Under the pieces are notes generated by a model, which saw only the letters and a program-made list of their open reading frames with translations, ran no database searches and was not told the origin of the DNA. The position numbers were made by a program, and so were the translations under genes. A stretch of DNA of 64,000 nt from the NCBI GenBank assembly GCA_031553035.1, contig JAVBLY010000003.1, forward strand, positions 186,001 to 250,000, written 5' to 3'. This stretch comes from JAVBLY01 sp031553035. GTDB lineage: Bacteria > Bacillota > Clostridia > Peptostreptococcales > Anaerovoracaceae. This document shows, one piece after another, positions 8,827-17,337 of this stretch. Within the stretch, counting starts at the first letter, position 1; each line of letters opens with the position of its first letter.

Positions 8827-10167
8827 ATGAACAGCGGCTCGAAACTTAATTCTATACAGATAAAAATAGGCGCTTTGTGCCTTTTTTTACTTTTGGTAGC
8901 GGCAGGCATCTGCTGTCTTTTTTATTACTTGAATACCAATATGATCGCCGGAATGATCTCTGCGATCGCAATTTGTTCTGCTTTGGGATATCTCATTGCA
9001 TCTAGAATAACGAAACCTGTCGATATTCTCATTGATGACAATGAGAATCTTACGAGCACCATAGATTCCCTTAGGATCGAGCTGGATCAAAACTTTGAGG
9101 AAGTTTCAAGAGAGAAGAATAAACTGGAAACAATACTTACCCATATGGCAGACGGTGTAATAGTTGTTGATCTGGACGGTATGATAACCCATGCAAATCC
9201 GGCAGCCAAAACTATGCTGAAGATCAGCGATGAAGATATGATTTATACCGGATATGATGAGATCATAATAAAGTATGATGAAGAACTGATTCTGGAAAAA
9301 CTGATCGCAAAATCCGGAAACGAAGCAATATCAGAAACATTTTTTTACGGAGGAGCCACATTTTCCGTAAGATATGACAAATTCAACGATGAAGATGGGA
9401 ATACTGAGGGCATGATCCTAATCATCCAGGACATAACCGAGCGAAATAAGATCGAGAACATGCAGGTGGATTTTATTGCAAACATATCACATGAACTGAA
9501 GACGCCGCTTACAACCATCAAGAGCTATACTGAAACGCTTCTTGAAGGCGGCGTTACGAATGAAGAGACAGCTCATGATTTTTACAGCATAATAGATTCG
9601 GAAGTTGACAGGATGAATCGTCTGGTCAAGGATCTGCTGCAGCTTTCCAGGTTGGATTACAAACAGCAGAAGTGGTATAAAAAACAGGAAGATCTGGTTT
9701 CTCTGGTCAGAACCGCCGTGAAAAAGATGGAAATGACGGCAAAGAGCAAGGTGCTTCAGATCAATCTTTTGTTTGATAAAGATATGTTCATCCTGGTTGA
9801 TATGGACAGAGACCGGATCGAGCAGGTTATCCTCAATATCCTCAGCAATGCCATCAAATACACAGATGAAAAAGGCAGGATAGATATTGAGATAATAAAG
9901 GGTGTAAAAGATGTAAAGATAATGATCGCAGATAATGGCGTAGGTATACCGGAGAAGCAGCTGTCGAGAGTATTTGAAAGATTTTTCCGGGTAGACAAGG
10001 CGAGATCGCGAATGATGGGCGGCACAGGTCTGGGGTTGCCTATATCAAAACAAATCGTTGAAGAGCACAAAGGAACCATCGGAGTTGAAAGCAGGCTTGG
10101 GCAGGGTACAAAGATCACCATAACTCTTCCTCTTGCACCCATGAGAGGAAAACGGGGCATTGAATAA
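8827..10167 (+). CDS. walK: Sensor histidine kinase, WalK/YycG-like but without an extracellular sensor
   Basis: Membrane histidine kinase partner of the WalR-like regulator. Two membrane segments (about 12–34 and 39–57) are separated by only a few residues, so there is essentially no extracytoplasmic domain, unlike classical WalK with its large Cache loop. A coiled stretch 70–100, a PAS domain 100–205, HisKA with H222 in FIANISHELKTP, and HATPase with N-box NILSNAIKYT, DNGVGIPE and GGTGLGLPIS follow. The line before the PAS lacks a clear HAMP. It lies 21 bp behind walR. Name is by context and the WalK-like catalytic core; the missing sensor suggests it reads signals in the membrane or through the PAS domain. 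Confidence 0.85.
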   Translation: MNSGSKLNSIQIKIGALCLFLLLVAAGICCLFYYLNTNMIAGMISAIAICSALGYLIASRITKPVDILIDDNENLTSTIDSLRIELDQNFEEVSREKNKLETILTHMADGVIVVDLDGMITHANPAAKTMLKISDEDMIYTGYDEIIIKYDEELILEKLIAKSGNEAISETFFYGGATFSVRYDKFNDEDGNTEGMILIIQDITERNKIENMQVDFIANISHELKTPLTTIKSYTETLLEGGVTNEETAHDFYSIIDSEVDRMNRLVKDLLQLSRLDYKQQKWYKKQEDLVSLVRTAVKKMEMTAKSKVLQINLLFDKDMFILVDMDRDRIEQVILNILSNAIKYTDEKGRIDIEIIKGVKDVKIMIADNGVGIPEKQLSRVFERFFRVDKARSRMMGGTGLGLPISKQIVEEHKGTIGVESRLGQGTKITITLPLAPMRGKRGIE

Positions 10168-10190
10168 AATATTACAAATCTCTCCAATTC

Positions 10191-10219
10191 TTGTGGATAA
10201 AATCCCCATGTGATAAAAT
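10191..10219 (+). promoter_or_regulatory. Promoter placed for a leaderless divIC/ftsB transcript
   Basis: TTGTGG at 10191–10196, 17-bp spacer, and TAAAAT at 10214–10219 preceded by TGA (extended -10). Six bases separate the -10 from the ATG at 10226, so +1 falls on the A of the start codon. No Shine-Dalgarno sequence is visible ahead of that ATG. Confidence 0.55.
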
Positions 10220-10225
10220 ACTACA

Positions 10226-10708
10226 ATGGCAAGGAAAAAATCGAAAAAAACTTCACAGACGGGCAGTCATGTCATCGACATTGAAGAGGCTCAAGAGGAA
10301 AGGCGTCGCAAGAGACAGCAGGCCGCCGCTAGTAAAAAGCGGGAAAAACGCCGGGAGGAAAAAGAAAAAGTCGAAGAAATCCGAGCCCAAAGCACTCCCG
10401 AAAAAAGAAAGAAAAAAAGAAAAAAAGCGGGAAGAACAAAAAAGCTCTTGATTCTTATTATGATAGTGGCAGTACTGGCCTTCCTGGGAGGTGCTGTATC
10501 CCAAATAATAAAGCTCAATATAGAGCTGAATGAAGCAAAAAAAGTCAAAGAGACAAAAACAGCTGAAAAAGTTAAGATGGAGAAGGAACTGGAACGTATC
10601 AACGATCCTGAATATATAGAGGAACAGGCAAGAAAAAGACTGAGGATGATAAGGCAGGGCGAAATACTCTATGTTTTCCCCGAGGAAGAAGAAGATAATA
10701 CCGAATGA
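10226..10708 (+). CDS. Septum-formation initiator of the DivIC/FtsB family
   Basis: Small bitopic division protein expected to act with FtsL in the divisome. A very basic cytoplasmic tail (about 1–70) precedes one membrane helix (about 72–92), a coiled coil (about 95–130) and the family signature NDPEYIEEQARKRLRMIRQG, with GEILYVFPEE at the end. Length of 160 residues is long for the family because of the K/R-rich tail. Its stop overlaps the start of rsmA by 4 bp (ATGA). The ATG has no ribosome-binding site and sits where the transcript should begin. DivIC rather than FtsB cannot be fixed from sequence alone. Confidence 0.88.
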   Translation: MARKKSKKTSQTGSHVIDIEEAQEERRRKRQQAAASKKREKRREEKEKVEEIRAQSTPEKRKKKRKKAGRTKKLLILIMIVAVLAFLGGAVSQIIKLNIELNEAKKVKETKTAEKVKMEKELERINDPEYIEEQARKRLRMIRQGEILYVFPEEEEDNTE

Positions 10709-11565
10709 CAGACATATATAAAGTATCAGAGCTTTCGAGCCTCTTGAAAAGACATGGTTTCATCATGTCAAAAAGCCTGGGGCAAAATTTCCTGACTGAC
10801 AGAAACATAATCGACAAGATCATAAGTAGCCTCGAAATCAAAGACGGTGATCTGGTATTGGAGATAGGCCCGGGAGCAGGCGCTTTGACCTTAGCTCTTT
10901 CCGAAAAGGCGGAAATCATTAAGGCCGTTGAGATAGACAGTAAGCTTTTGCCGCTTCTTCATGAGGTGTTGGATAAGGCTAAGAATGCCGAGATCATCAA
11001 CGAAGATTTTATGAAAGCAGACCTTGTAATTCTGACAGAAGGGAAACCATATAAATTGATCGGCAACCTTCCATATTATATAACCACCCCTATCATTATG
11101 AAGGTGCTGGAAGAGGGTCCTCATCCCGAAAGCATGGTCTTTACGATTCAGAAGGAAGTTGCCCAAAGGCTTTCCGCCAAACCAGGAAAAAAGGATTATG
11201 GCTCCATAACCGTTGCGGCGAATTATTACTGTGAAGTTGAATACCTGTTCACAGTGTCCAGGGAAGTCTTTATCCCAAAGCCGAAGGTGGATTCTGCAGT
11301 TATCAAAATGACGCCATATAAGAAGCCACGTGTCAAAGTTATGGATGAAAGTATATTTTTCGGACTTGTCAGAGCAGGTTTCGGACAAAGAAGAAAGACA
11401 TTGAGCAATTCCTTAAAGCAAATGGAAAGCCTAAACACCACCCAAATAAAAAAAGCACTGGCAGATGCAGACATAGACCCTATGAGAAGGGCTGAAACCC
11501 TTGATATAGAAGAGTTTGCTCTATTATCCGATACTGTTACTTTATTGTTAAAAAAAGATGCATAG
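10705..11565 (+). CDS. rsmA: 16S rRNA dimethyladenosine transferase RsmA/KsgA
   Basis: Dimethylates two adjacent adenosines near the 3' end of 16S rRNA during 30S maturation, using SAM. Motifs are SLGQNFLTD (24–32), SAM-binding EIGPGAG (53–59), and the catalytic NLPYYITTPI. The C-terminal domain ends with RRAETLDIEEFALLSD. Length of 286 residues is typical. ATG overlaps the stop of the DivIC-like gene, indicating coupled translation. This gene is common in the origin-proximal part of Firmicute chromosomes. Confidence 0.97.
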   Translation: MTDIYKVSELSSLLKRHGFIMSKSLGQNFLTDRNIIDKIISSLEIKDGDLVLEIGPGAGALTLALSEKAEIIKAVEIDSKLLPLLHEVLDKAKNAEIINEDFMKADLVILTEGKPYKLIGNLPYYITTPIIMKVLEEGPHPESMVFTIQKEVAQRLSAKPGKKDYGSITVAANYYCEVEYLFTVSREVFIPKPKVDSAVIKMTPYKKPRVKVMDESIFFGLVRAGFGQRRKTLSNSLKQMESLNTTQIKKALADADIDPMRRAETLDIEEFALLSDTVTLLLKKDA

Positions 11566-11566
11566 C

Positions 11567-11595
11567 TTTATTTAACATCAAAATAGAAATATAAT
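11567..11595 (+). promoter_or_regulatory. Promoter placed for a leaderless LTA-synthase-like transcript
   Basis: Perfect TATAAT at 11590–11595, seven bases before the ATG at 11603. A weak -35 TTTATT lies at 11567–11572 with a 17-bp spacer. Transcription should begin at or one base before the start codon, and no Shine-Dalgarno sequence is present upstream of the ATG. Confidence 0.5.
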
Positions 11596-11602
11596 ATTTA
11601 TC

Positions 11603-13687
11603 ATGAAACTAAAATTTAAGAAAGAAAAAAAGAAAAAAGAAAAAAAAGAAAGTAAAATAAATAATAGATTTCACAAGATCAGCAGCAAGTGGCACATTAT
11701 AAAAGAAAAGATCAGCGGCTTTACTCAGAAATACCTGAACAATATGGCGCTTCAGGCCGGGATAATCGCGATTGTTCTTGAGCTTTTCATAGAGTCCATG
11801 GGCCACAAGTCCTTCTTCGGAGGAATAGTTTTTTTATTTACGAGTCCTCTGGTGTTCCTGCTGAATACCTTGATTATATTCACTACCCTTTCGGTAGCAT
11901 GGCTGTTTAAGAGGAGGATATTCGTTTACAGTATTATCTCTGTCGTCTGGCTGATAATCGGAATAGCCAACGGAGTCATCCTTATGTTCAGAATGACGCC
12001 GTTCACCACTACGGATCTTGGCTTTCTTGAGCTTGGACTTTCCATACTTCCAAACTATTTTACAACGACTCAGATAGTCTTTTTGTGCATCGCACTTGCA
12101 GTCATCATTTTGTTGTTTATTCTGGTATTTATCTTCGCACCGAAGCGGGAGGGCAAAGTTTATTTCAAACGCAGAATTGCCGGAACATTGATAACAATAC
12201 TGATTTTATTTGGATCTATATTTACAGCGGGCCAGCTCAAGATCGTAGATCAATACTTCGGTAACCTCTGGGACGCATACTATGATAATGGCGTTCCATA
12301 CTGCTTCCTCAACACCTGGCTCAACAAAGGAATAAGCAAACCCACCGGTTATTCGGAAGACATGGTTCAGGATGCACTGACTACCCAGGAGCTTGCAACT
12401 CAAACTTCAAAGACTGAAAGCAAGGCAGAGGAGAAGGATTTCCCCAATATCATATTCCTTCAATTGGAAAGCTTCATTGATCCGGATGAAGTCAAGACCC
12501 TCAAGCATGATGGAGAAGTAGTCCCCTATTTTAAAGAACTGAAGAAAAAATATTCCTCAGGGCACTTGACCGTACCGGCTGTCGGAGGCGGCACCGCCAA
12601 CACTGAATTTGAGGTAATGTCCGGCATGAGTGTCCGCTCCTTTGGTCCCGGAGAATATCCGTATAAGTCGATCCTTACAGACCGGACCTGCGAGAGTATG
12701 GCATATGATGTGAAGAATCTGGGAATGAGCGCTCACGTCATGCACAACCACAGAGGTACTTTTTATAACAGAAACACAGTATTCCCCAACCTGGGTTACG
12801 ACACTTTCACTTCACTTGAGTATATGAATTCTGTGTCAAAGACACCGCGAAACTGGTCGAGGGACGATGTTCTCACCAGCGAAATACTTGGGGCAATGGA
12901 ATCCACAGATACAAAAGATTATGTTTATGCCATTTCTGTTCAGGGGCACGGCGAATACCCAAGGAAGAAAACTGTAGATGATCCTGACGTCACAGTTTCC
13001 AGCGATGTCATGGAAGAAGGGCTGCTGAATGCATATGAATACTACATACAGCAGATAAACGAGATGGATCAGTTTGTAAAACAACTGACCGAAGAATTGG
13101 AAAACTACGATGAAGATGTGGTACTTGTTCTGTACGGGGATCACCTGCCGGCTCTCGACATGGAAGATGAAGATATGGAATCCGGCTCGACATATGATAC
13201 ACAATATGTTCTCTGGTCGAATTTTGGATTAGAGAAAAAAGATCGAGATCTTAACACATATCAACTGGCAGCATATGTTCAGCAACGGATAGGCATGAGA
13301 GAAGGGACGATGACGGTTTATCACCAGGACAACTGGGATAAGCCAGATGCTACATATCTCAATAACCTGGAGCTCCTTGAGTATGACATGCTATATGGAA
13401 AGCAATATATTTACGGCGGGGAAAATCCTTTCAAAACTACAGATATGAAGATGGGCTTTCGAGACATAAAAATCAATGAGATCGTAGAGGTAGGAGGCAT
13501 ATATTATATAAGCGGTGAAGGCTTTACCTCCTTCAGCAAGATCTCATTGGATGGTAAGGTTCTTGATACCATATACCTGGATTCAACAATACTGAAGCTG
13601 CTGGACGAGGTGGATCCTGCAGATGTCAATAAATTAAAAGTAAGTCAGGTTGAGAAAAATAAAGAAATATTATCAACAACGGAGTAG
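11603..13687 (+). CDS. LTA synthase family phosphoglycerol/sulfatase-fold membrane enzyme
   Basis: Probable phosphoglycerol transferase that works on the outer face of the membrane on teichoic-acid-like polymers. A Lys/Glu-rich N-terminus is followed by about five membrane segments between residues 50 and 210, then an extracellular sulfatase/alkaline-phosphatase fold starting NIIFLQLESF. The metal-bound nucleophile is the Thr in GGGTANTEFEVMSG; QGHGEYP and YGDHLPALDM are further metal-site motifs. A C-terminal extension (about 590–694) is not recognised. Length of 694 residues is within the LtaS range. No ribosome-binding site precedes the ATG at 11603. Substrate is unknown; LtaS itself is one possibility among related phosphoglycerol transferases. 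Confidence 0.85.
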   Translation: MKLKFKKEKKKKEKKESKINNRFHKISSKWHIIKEKISGFTQKYLNNMALQAGIIAIVLELFIESMGHKSFFGGIVFLFTSPLVFLLNTLIIFTTLSVAWLFKRRIFVYSIISVVWLIIGIANGVILMFRMTPFTTTDLGFLELGLSILPNYFTTTQIVFLCIALAVIILLFILVFIFAPKREGKVYFKRRIAGTLITILILFGSIFTAGQLKIVDQYFGNLWDAYYDNGVPYCFLNTWLNKGISKPTGYSEDMVQDALTTQELATQTSKTESKAEEKDFPNIIFLQLESFIDPDEVKTLKHDGEVVPYFKELKKKYSSGHLTVPAVGGGTANTEFEVMSGMSVRSFGPGEYPYKSILTDRTCESMAYDVKNLGMSAHVMHNHRGTFYNRNTVFPNLGYDTFTSLEYMNSVSKTPRNWSRDDVLTSEILGAMESTDTKDYVYAISVQGHGEYPRKKTVDDPDVTVSSDVMEEGLLNAYEYYIQQINEMDQFVKQLTEELENYDEDVVLVLYGDHLPALDMEDEDMESGSTYDTQYVLWSNFGLEKKDRDLNTYQLAAYVQQRIGMREGTMTVYHQDNWDKPDATYLNNLELLEYDMLYGKQYIYGGENPFKTTDMKMGFRDIKINEIVEVGGIYYISGEGFTSFSKISLDGKVLDTIYLDSTILKLLDEVDPADVNKLKVSQVEKNKEILSTTE

Positions 13688-13691
13688 GGAT

Positions 13692-14525
13692 ATGAAAAAA
13701 TTTACGAAATACCACGGTTGTGGAAACGATTTTATTATCGTTAATGATAAAGATATAAAAGATGAAGACCACGTTAAAGCAGCCATTTCATGGTGCCACA
13801 GAACTACAGGTATCGGGGCTGACGGTCTTATAATTGTAAAAGGTTCGCCAAAAAAAGGCATTCCTGTCGAGATGAAAATTTATAACAGCGACGGATCCCT
13901 AGCGCCCATGTGCGGCAATGGGATCAGATGCTTTGCCGAGTACTGTTATGACGAGAAGATCGTAAGAGAAAAAAAGTATCCGGTAAAAACCGACGCAGGT
14001 GTATTGAATGTGGATGTCAAATCAAAAAGTCCTTTTCTTGTGGAGATAGATATGGGGCAGCCGGATTTTGATCCCCGGATGTCCGGGATCGACACGGACC
14101 TTAAAGAATTTATCGATCAGAAAGTAAAGGTAGACGAGTGGGAAGTTCCTGTTGGAACTTTTTTTATGGGAACCATACATACGGTGATATGGCATGAGGA
14201 TATTCCGGCTTTTGACAAGGTTGCCTTCGGTGAAAAGCTTTCTAATCACCCGATATTCAAGGAAAAGACAAATGTGAATATGGCCGAAGTAATCAACCGG
14301 GACATAATAAAGCTCATCACATACGAAAGAGGAGCGGGGCTTACAGCCGCCTGTGGAACGGGAGCCTGCGCATCCGTAGTCTACGGCATAAGAGAAGGCA
14401 AGCTCAACAACAAGGTCCAGGTATTGCTTCCACACGGAGAACTTGTCATAACTCAAAGAGAAGATGGAACAGTATTCATGCAGGGTCCGGCAGAAAAAAT
14501 CGCCGACGGCCAGTGTTATTTATAA
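13692..14525 (+). CDS. dapF: Diaminopimelate epimerase
   Basis: Cofactor-free epimerase converting LL- to meso-diaminopimelate for lysine and peptidoglycan. It starts MKKFTKYHGCGNDFI. The two catalytic cysteines are visible in MCGNGIRCFAEYC and in AACGTGACAS. Length of 277 residues is normal. I chose ATG 13692 since the family begins at this KFTKYHG stretch and GGAG lies just ahead; the in-frame ATG at 13650 lies inside the previous gene. It starts 4 bp after the LTA-synthase-like stop and is followed by dapH. Confidence 0.96.
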   Translation: MKKFTKYHGCGNDFIIVNDKDIKDEDHVKAAISWCHRTTGIGADGLIIVKGSPKKGIPVEMKIYNSDGSLAPMCGNGIRCFAEYCYDEKIVREKKYPVKTDAGVLNVDVKSKSPFLVEIDMGQPDFDPRMSGIDTDLKEFIDQKVKVDEWEVPVGTFFMGTIHTVIWHEDIPAFDKVAFGEKLSNHPIFKEKTNVNMAEVINRDIIKLITYERGAGLTAACGTGACASVVYGIREGKLNNKVQVLLPHGELVITQREDGTVFMQGPAEKIADGQCYL

Positions 14526-14567
14526 ATTGTTACAAGAAACGGAAGCACACAGATAGGGGGGGCATAA

Positions 14568-15266
14568 ATGAATGCACGAGAAATAATTGATTTTATCAAG
14601 AAATCGGAAAAAAAGACACCGGTTAAGATTTATCTGAACATAAAAGAGGACATTGATTTTCCTGATTGTCAGATATTCAATATGTCTAAAAAGACCAAGA
14701 TGGTATACGGAGACTGGAAGGACATAGAGCCGGTTTTAAAGGCAAACAAGGGTAAGATAGAAGATCATGTCATTGAAAATGACTGCAGGAATTCTGCTGT
14801 CCCTCTTCTGGATTTAAAGGGCATAAATGCCCGTATCGAGCCCGGCGCATTTATCAGAGATCAGGTTGAAATAGGAGATAATGCGGTCATTATGATGGGA
14901 GCAATCATCAATATAGGAGCAGTGATAGGCGAAGGGACCATGATAGATATGGGCGCAGTATTGGGCGGCAGGGCAACAATCGGAAAAAACAGCCACATAG
15001 GAGCCGGCGTTGTTGTGGCCGGAGTGATCGAACCACCAAGTGCTGCTCCCGTAATAATTGGAGATAATGTCCTCGTTGGTGCTAACGCAGTAATTCTAGA
15101 AGGTGTTAAGGTTGGAGATGGTGCAGTAGTAGCTGCAGGAGCAATCGTCATCGAAGACGTTCCTGCAGGAGCGGTTGTCGCCGGCGTCCCTGCAAAAATT
15201 ATCAAAAATGCAGAGGAAATAAAAGATGAAAAGATAGAAATAGTCCGGGCATTGAGAGAGCTGTAA
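14568..15266 (+). CDS. dapH: Tetrahydrodipicolinate N-acetyltransferase
   Basis: Acetylates tetrahydrodipicolinate in the acetylase branch of DAP/lysine synthesis. An N-terminal helical domain (about 1–80) precedes a left-handed beta helix of hexapeptide repeats (about 85–200; DNAVIMMGAIINIGAVIGEG) and a C-terminal helix. Length of 232 residues fits DapH rather than the longer DapD. A GGGGGG run ahead of the ATG acts as ribosome-binding site. With dapF it shows the organism makes meso-DAP by the acetyl route. It converges on pilT with only 7 bp between stops, leaving no room for a separate terminator. Confidence 0.95.
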   Translation: MNAREIIDFIKKSEKKTPVKIYLNIKEDIDFPDCQIFNMSKKTKMVYGDWKDIEPVLKANKGKIEDHVIENDCRNSAVPLLDLKGINARIEPGAFIRDQVEIGDNAVIMMGAIINIGAVIGEGTMIDMGAVLGGRATIGKNSHIGAGVVVAGVIEPPSAAPVIIGDNVLVGANAVILEGVKVGDGAVVAAGAIVIEDVPAGAVVAGVPAKIIKNAEEIKDEKIEIVRALREL

Positions 15267-15273
15267 TAGAACT

Positions 15274-16335
15274 TTACACCGCCAGACGTTTTTTCATAAG
15301 TTCCTGATTTGTACTATAGGCAAGAACAGTGATATCGCTGATCTTGCCTCCTTTATATAGATTTAAAAGGCTTGCGTCCATGGTGGTCATTCCCTCGGCC
15401 TGACATGAGCTGATGACACTGTCGATCTGATGGATCTTGCTCTCACGGATCATGTTCTTGATGGCATCGTTTACGACCATTACCTCGAATACCGGAAGGA
15501 TATTGTTATCCACATCGGGAACAAGCTGCTGGGAGATGACTGATTGCAGAACCATACCAAGCTGCACTCTGATCTGCCCCTGCTGCTCAGCAGGAAAAGC
15601 ATCGACGATCCTGTCTATGGTGTTGGCGGCCCCAACAGTATGAAGTGTGGATATGACCAGATGCCCGGTTTCAGCGGCGGTCATAGCAATGTTTATGGTT
15701 TCCGAGTCCCGAAGTTCACCAAGGAGGATAACATCGGGCGCCTGCCTGAGAGCCGCCCTCAGCGCTACCACATAACTGTCGGTATCCAGAGTAACTTCTC
15801 TCTGGCTCACAATGCTTTTATCATGTCTGTGAAGAAATTCGATGGGGTCCTCAAGAGTGATTATATGAGCATTTCTCGTCTTGTTGATCCTGTCTATCAT
15901 ACAGGAAAGCGTTGTGGACTTACCGCTGCCGGCAGGACCGGTTACCAGAACAAGTCCCTTTTTCTTTTCCGACTGCTCCAGGACTATCTCGGGTATTCCA
16001 AGATCGTTTGGATCGGGAAGGTCGAATGCAACAACTCTGATGACAGCTGCCAGAGTGCCTCTTTGTTTGTAAGCGCTTACTCTGAACCTGGCTATTCCTG
16101 GAAGGGAGAATGAAAAGTCATCATCGCCGCTTTCGGAAACTCTCGACAGGCTGCGATTATTAGCATATTCGTAGACCTCTTTCATCAGAGATTCTGTATC
16201 GTTTGGAAGTAGCTTTTCCTCACTCATTTCGGTGATCCTGCCGTTGATTTTGAACGACAAAGGCCTCCCTGATACCATATAGATATCCGATGCTTTTTTT
16301 TCGTTTGCCAGTTCCAATATGTTTTTTAGATCCAT
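15274..16335 (-). CDS. pilT: Type IV pilus retraction ATPase PilT
   Basis: Cytoplasmic hexameric ATPase that powers pilus retraction. The N-terminal PAS-like domain (about 1–100) starts DLKNILELANEKKASDIYM. The RecA-like core has Walker A GPAGSGKST (about 134–142), an Asp box, Walker B VILLGELRD and a His box TLHTVGAA. The PilT-type C-terminus AIKNMIRESKIHQIDSVI is present. Length of 353 residues is typical. AAAGGAG precedes the ATG. It is the last gene of a minus-strand pilus operon that holds no PilB-type extension ATPase in this window, so PilB must be elsewhere or this ATPase serves both roles. Confidence 0.93.
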   Translation of the reverse strand: MDLKNILELANEKKASDIYMVSGRPLSFKINGRITEMSEEKLLPNDTESLMKEVYEYANNRSLSRVSESGDDDFSFSLPGIARFRVSAYKQRGTLAAVIRVVAFDLPDPNDLGIPEIVLEQSEKKKGLVLVTGPAGSGKSTTLSCMIDRINKTRNAHIITLEDPIEFLHRHDKSIVSQREVTLDTDSYVVALRAALRQAPDVILLGELRDSETINIAMTAAETGHLVISTLHTVGAANTIDRIVDAFPAEQQGQIRVQLGMVLQSVISQQLVPDVDNNILPVFEVMVVNDAIKNMIRESKIHQIDSVISSCQAEGMTTMDASLLNLYKGGKISDITVLAYSTNQELMKKRLAV

Positions 16336-16346
16336 TACAATCTCCT

Positions 16347-16826
16347 TTATGGTTGAAACAGTTCTACCTTATTATCGGCGGTCCACTCTTTGGTAGGGCT
16401 GACTTGCCAGAGCAGAGTTTCATTTATTTTTCCATTGTCATCATATGTGACTTCCACTTTCAGTTCTCTGGAGTCATCTATGGTTACATTGAACTTGAAC
16501 AGTCTTCCTGCACTTGCATATGAATAATCTTTTCCTTTAGTAAATACCCCCGAATACCTGCTAAAGTCCTCATCATTTATTGTTTCTCCGCTTCCTATCA
16601 CATCACCGAAATCGGCAATAATTAATTCAGCGCTGTTGTCAGCATTGTAATATGCTTGGATATTTTCTGCTGTTTTTTCCGAAAGAGTAAGGTCTGCTTT
16701 AGCGGTGATAAGGGATAGAGTTGAGAATACCACAAGCACGAGAATAACCAGTATGGCGATTATGGATGTGATTCCCATAGCCGTACCGAAACTTCTTCTT
16801 CTGATTTTACTGTTGTCTTTTCTCAC
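16347..16826 (-). CDS. PilX-like minor pilin component, function unknown
   Basis: Starts at a GTG with AAGGAG six bases ahead. After a basic tail (MRKDNSKIRRRSFG) comes one hydrophobic helix (about 15–43) and then SEKTAENIQAYYNADNSAELI, a pattern seen in PilX/GspK-like proteins, where a tyrosine-rich stretch follows the membrane helix. The Glu+5 of true prepilins is absent. The rest (about 75–159) is a small extracytoplasmic domain. It lies 11 bp from pilT and 21 bp from the prepilin-like gene, so belongs to the same operon. Role as accessory pilin is inferred from shape and context. Confidence 0.6.
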   Translation of the reverse strand: MRKDNSKIRRRSFGTAMGITSIIAILVILVLVVFSTLSLITAKADLTLSEKTAENIQAYYNADNSAELIIADFGDVIGSGETINDEDFSRYSGVFTKGKDYSYASAGRLFKFNVTIDDSRELKVEVTYDDNGKINETLLWQVSPTKEWTADNKVELFQP

Positions 16827-16847
16827 GTAGTCTCCTTATTTATGAGG

Positions 16848-17321
16848 TCAGTCGGTTTTGCTTACACCTATATCAAATATGGTTTTGTCTCCGTCAGTGG
16901 TTTTGATTGCCGCTTTGACCACTTGATTTCTTTTGTAAAAAATGTCGTTTGATGCATTGACAGTGAGTACATATGCTTTGTTCAAATCATCGGTGTTCCT
17001 CCACTGTTTATCAAAGTACAGATTGAGAGTAAAGTCACCATAACTGCCGGTTCCTTCATCTATAATGATATCATAAGTATCGTTTCCTGCACCCAGTGCA
17101 TCGATTATCGCCTGCGCATCGGAACCCGCATTACCATCACTGTCCTTGAAAACTTCAGCCGCAGTTTCGGCTTTAATGGATGACATGGTCAGGTTCTCAG
17201 AATCTGTGGAAAAGTTGTATGAACTGGCAAATATACTGATGCATATCGCAGCAGATACTGTGAACAGGAATATCACTATTATCAGTTCAAATAAAAATAA
17301 TCCGGATTTCGATACTTTCAT
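16848..17321 (-). CDS. Type IV prepilin-like protein with peptidase cleavage motif
   Basis: Begins MKVSKSGLFLFELIIVIFLF, which has the prepilin-peptidase site: Gly at -1, cleavage before Leu, and Glu at +5, followed by a 20-residue hydrophobic stalk helix. The remaining 130 residues form a soluble head with no obvious family. I chose the ATG at 17321 (AAAGGAAAGG ahead) over an in-frame ATG at 17345 because the cleavage leader is then a normal seven residues. It overlaps no neighbour and lies between a DUF4860-like gene and the PilX-like gene. Minor pilin or pseudopilin is the likely role. Confidence 0.72.
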   Translation of the reverse strand: MKVSKSGLFLFELIIVIFLFTVSAAICISIFASSYNFSTDSENLTMSSIKAETAAEVFKDSDGNAGSDAQAIIDALGAGNDTYDIIIDEGTGSYGDFTLNLYFDKQWRNTDDLNKAYVLTVNASNDIFYKRNQVVKAAIKTTDGDKTIFDIGVSKTD

Positions 17322-17337
17322 GTTTCCTTTCCTTTTG

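Noticed and set aside
10191..10451. Overlapping Lys-rich frame at the start of the DivIC-like gene
   Set aside because: Same DNA read in another frame; the DivIC frame has the family signature and this one does not.
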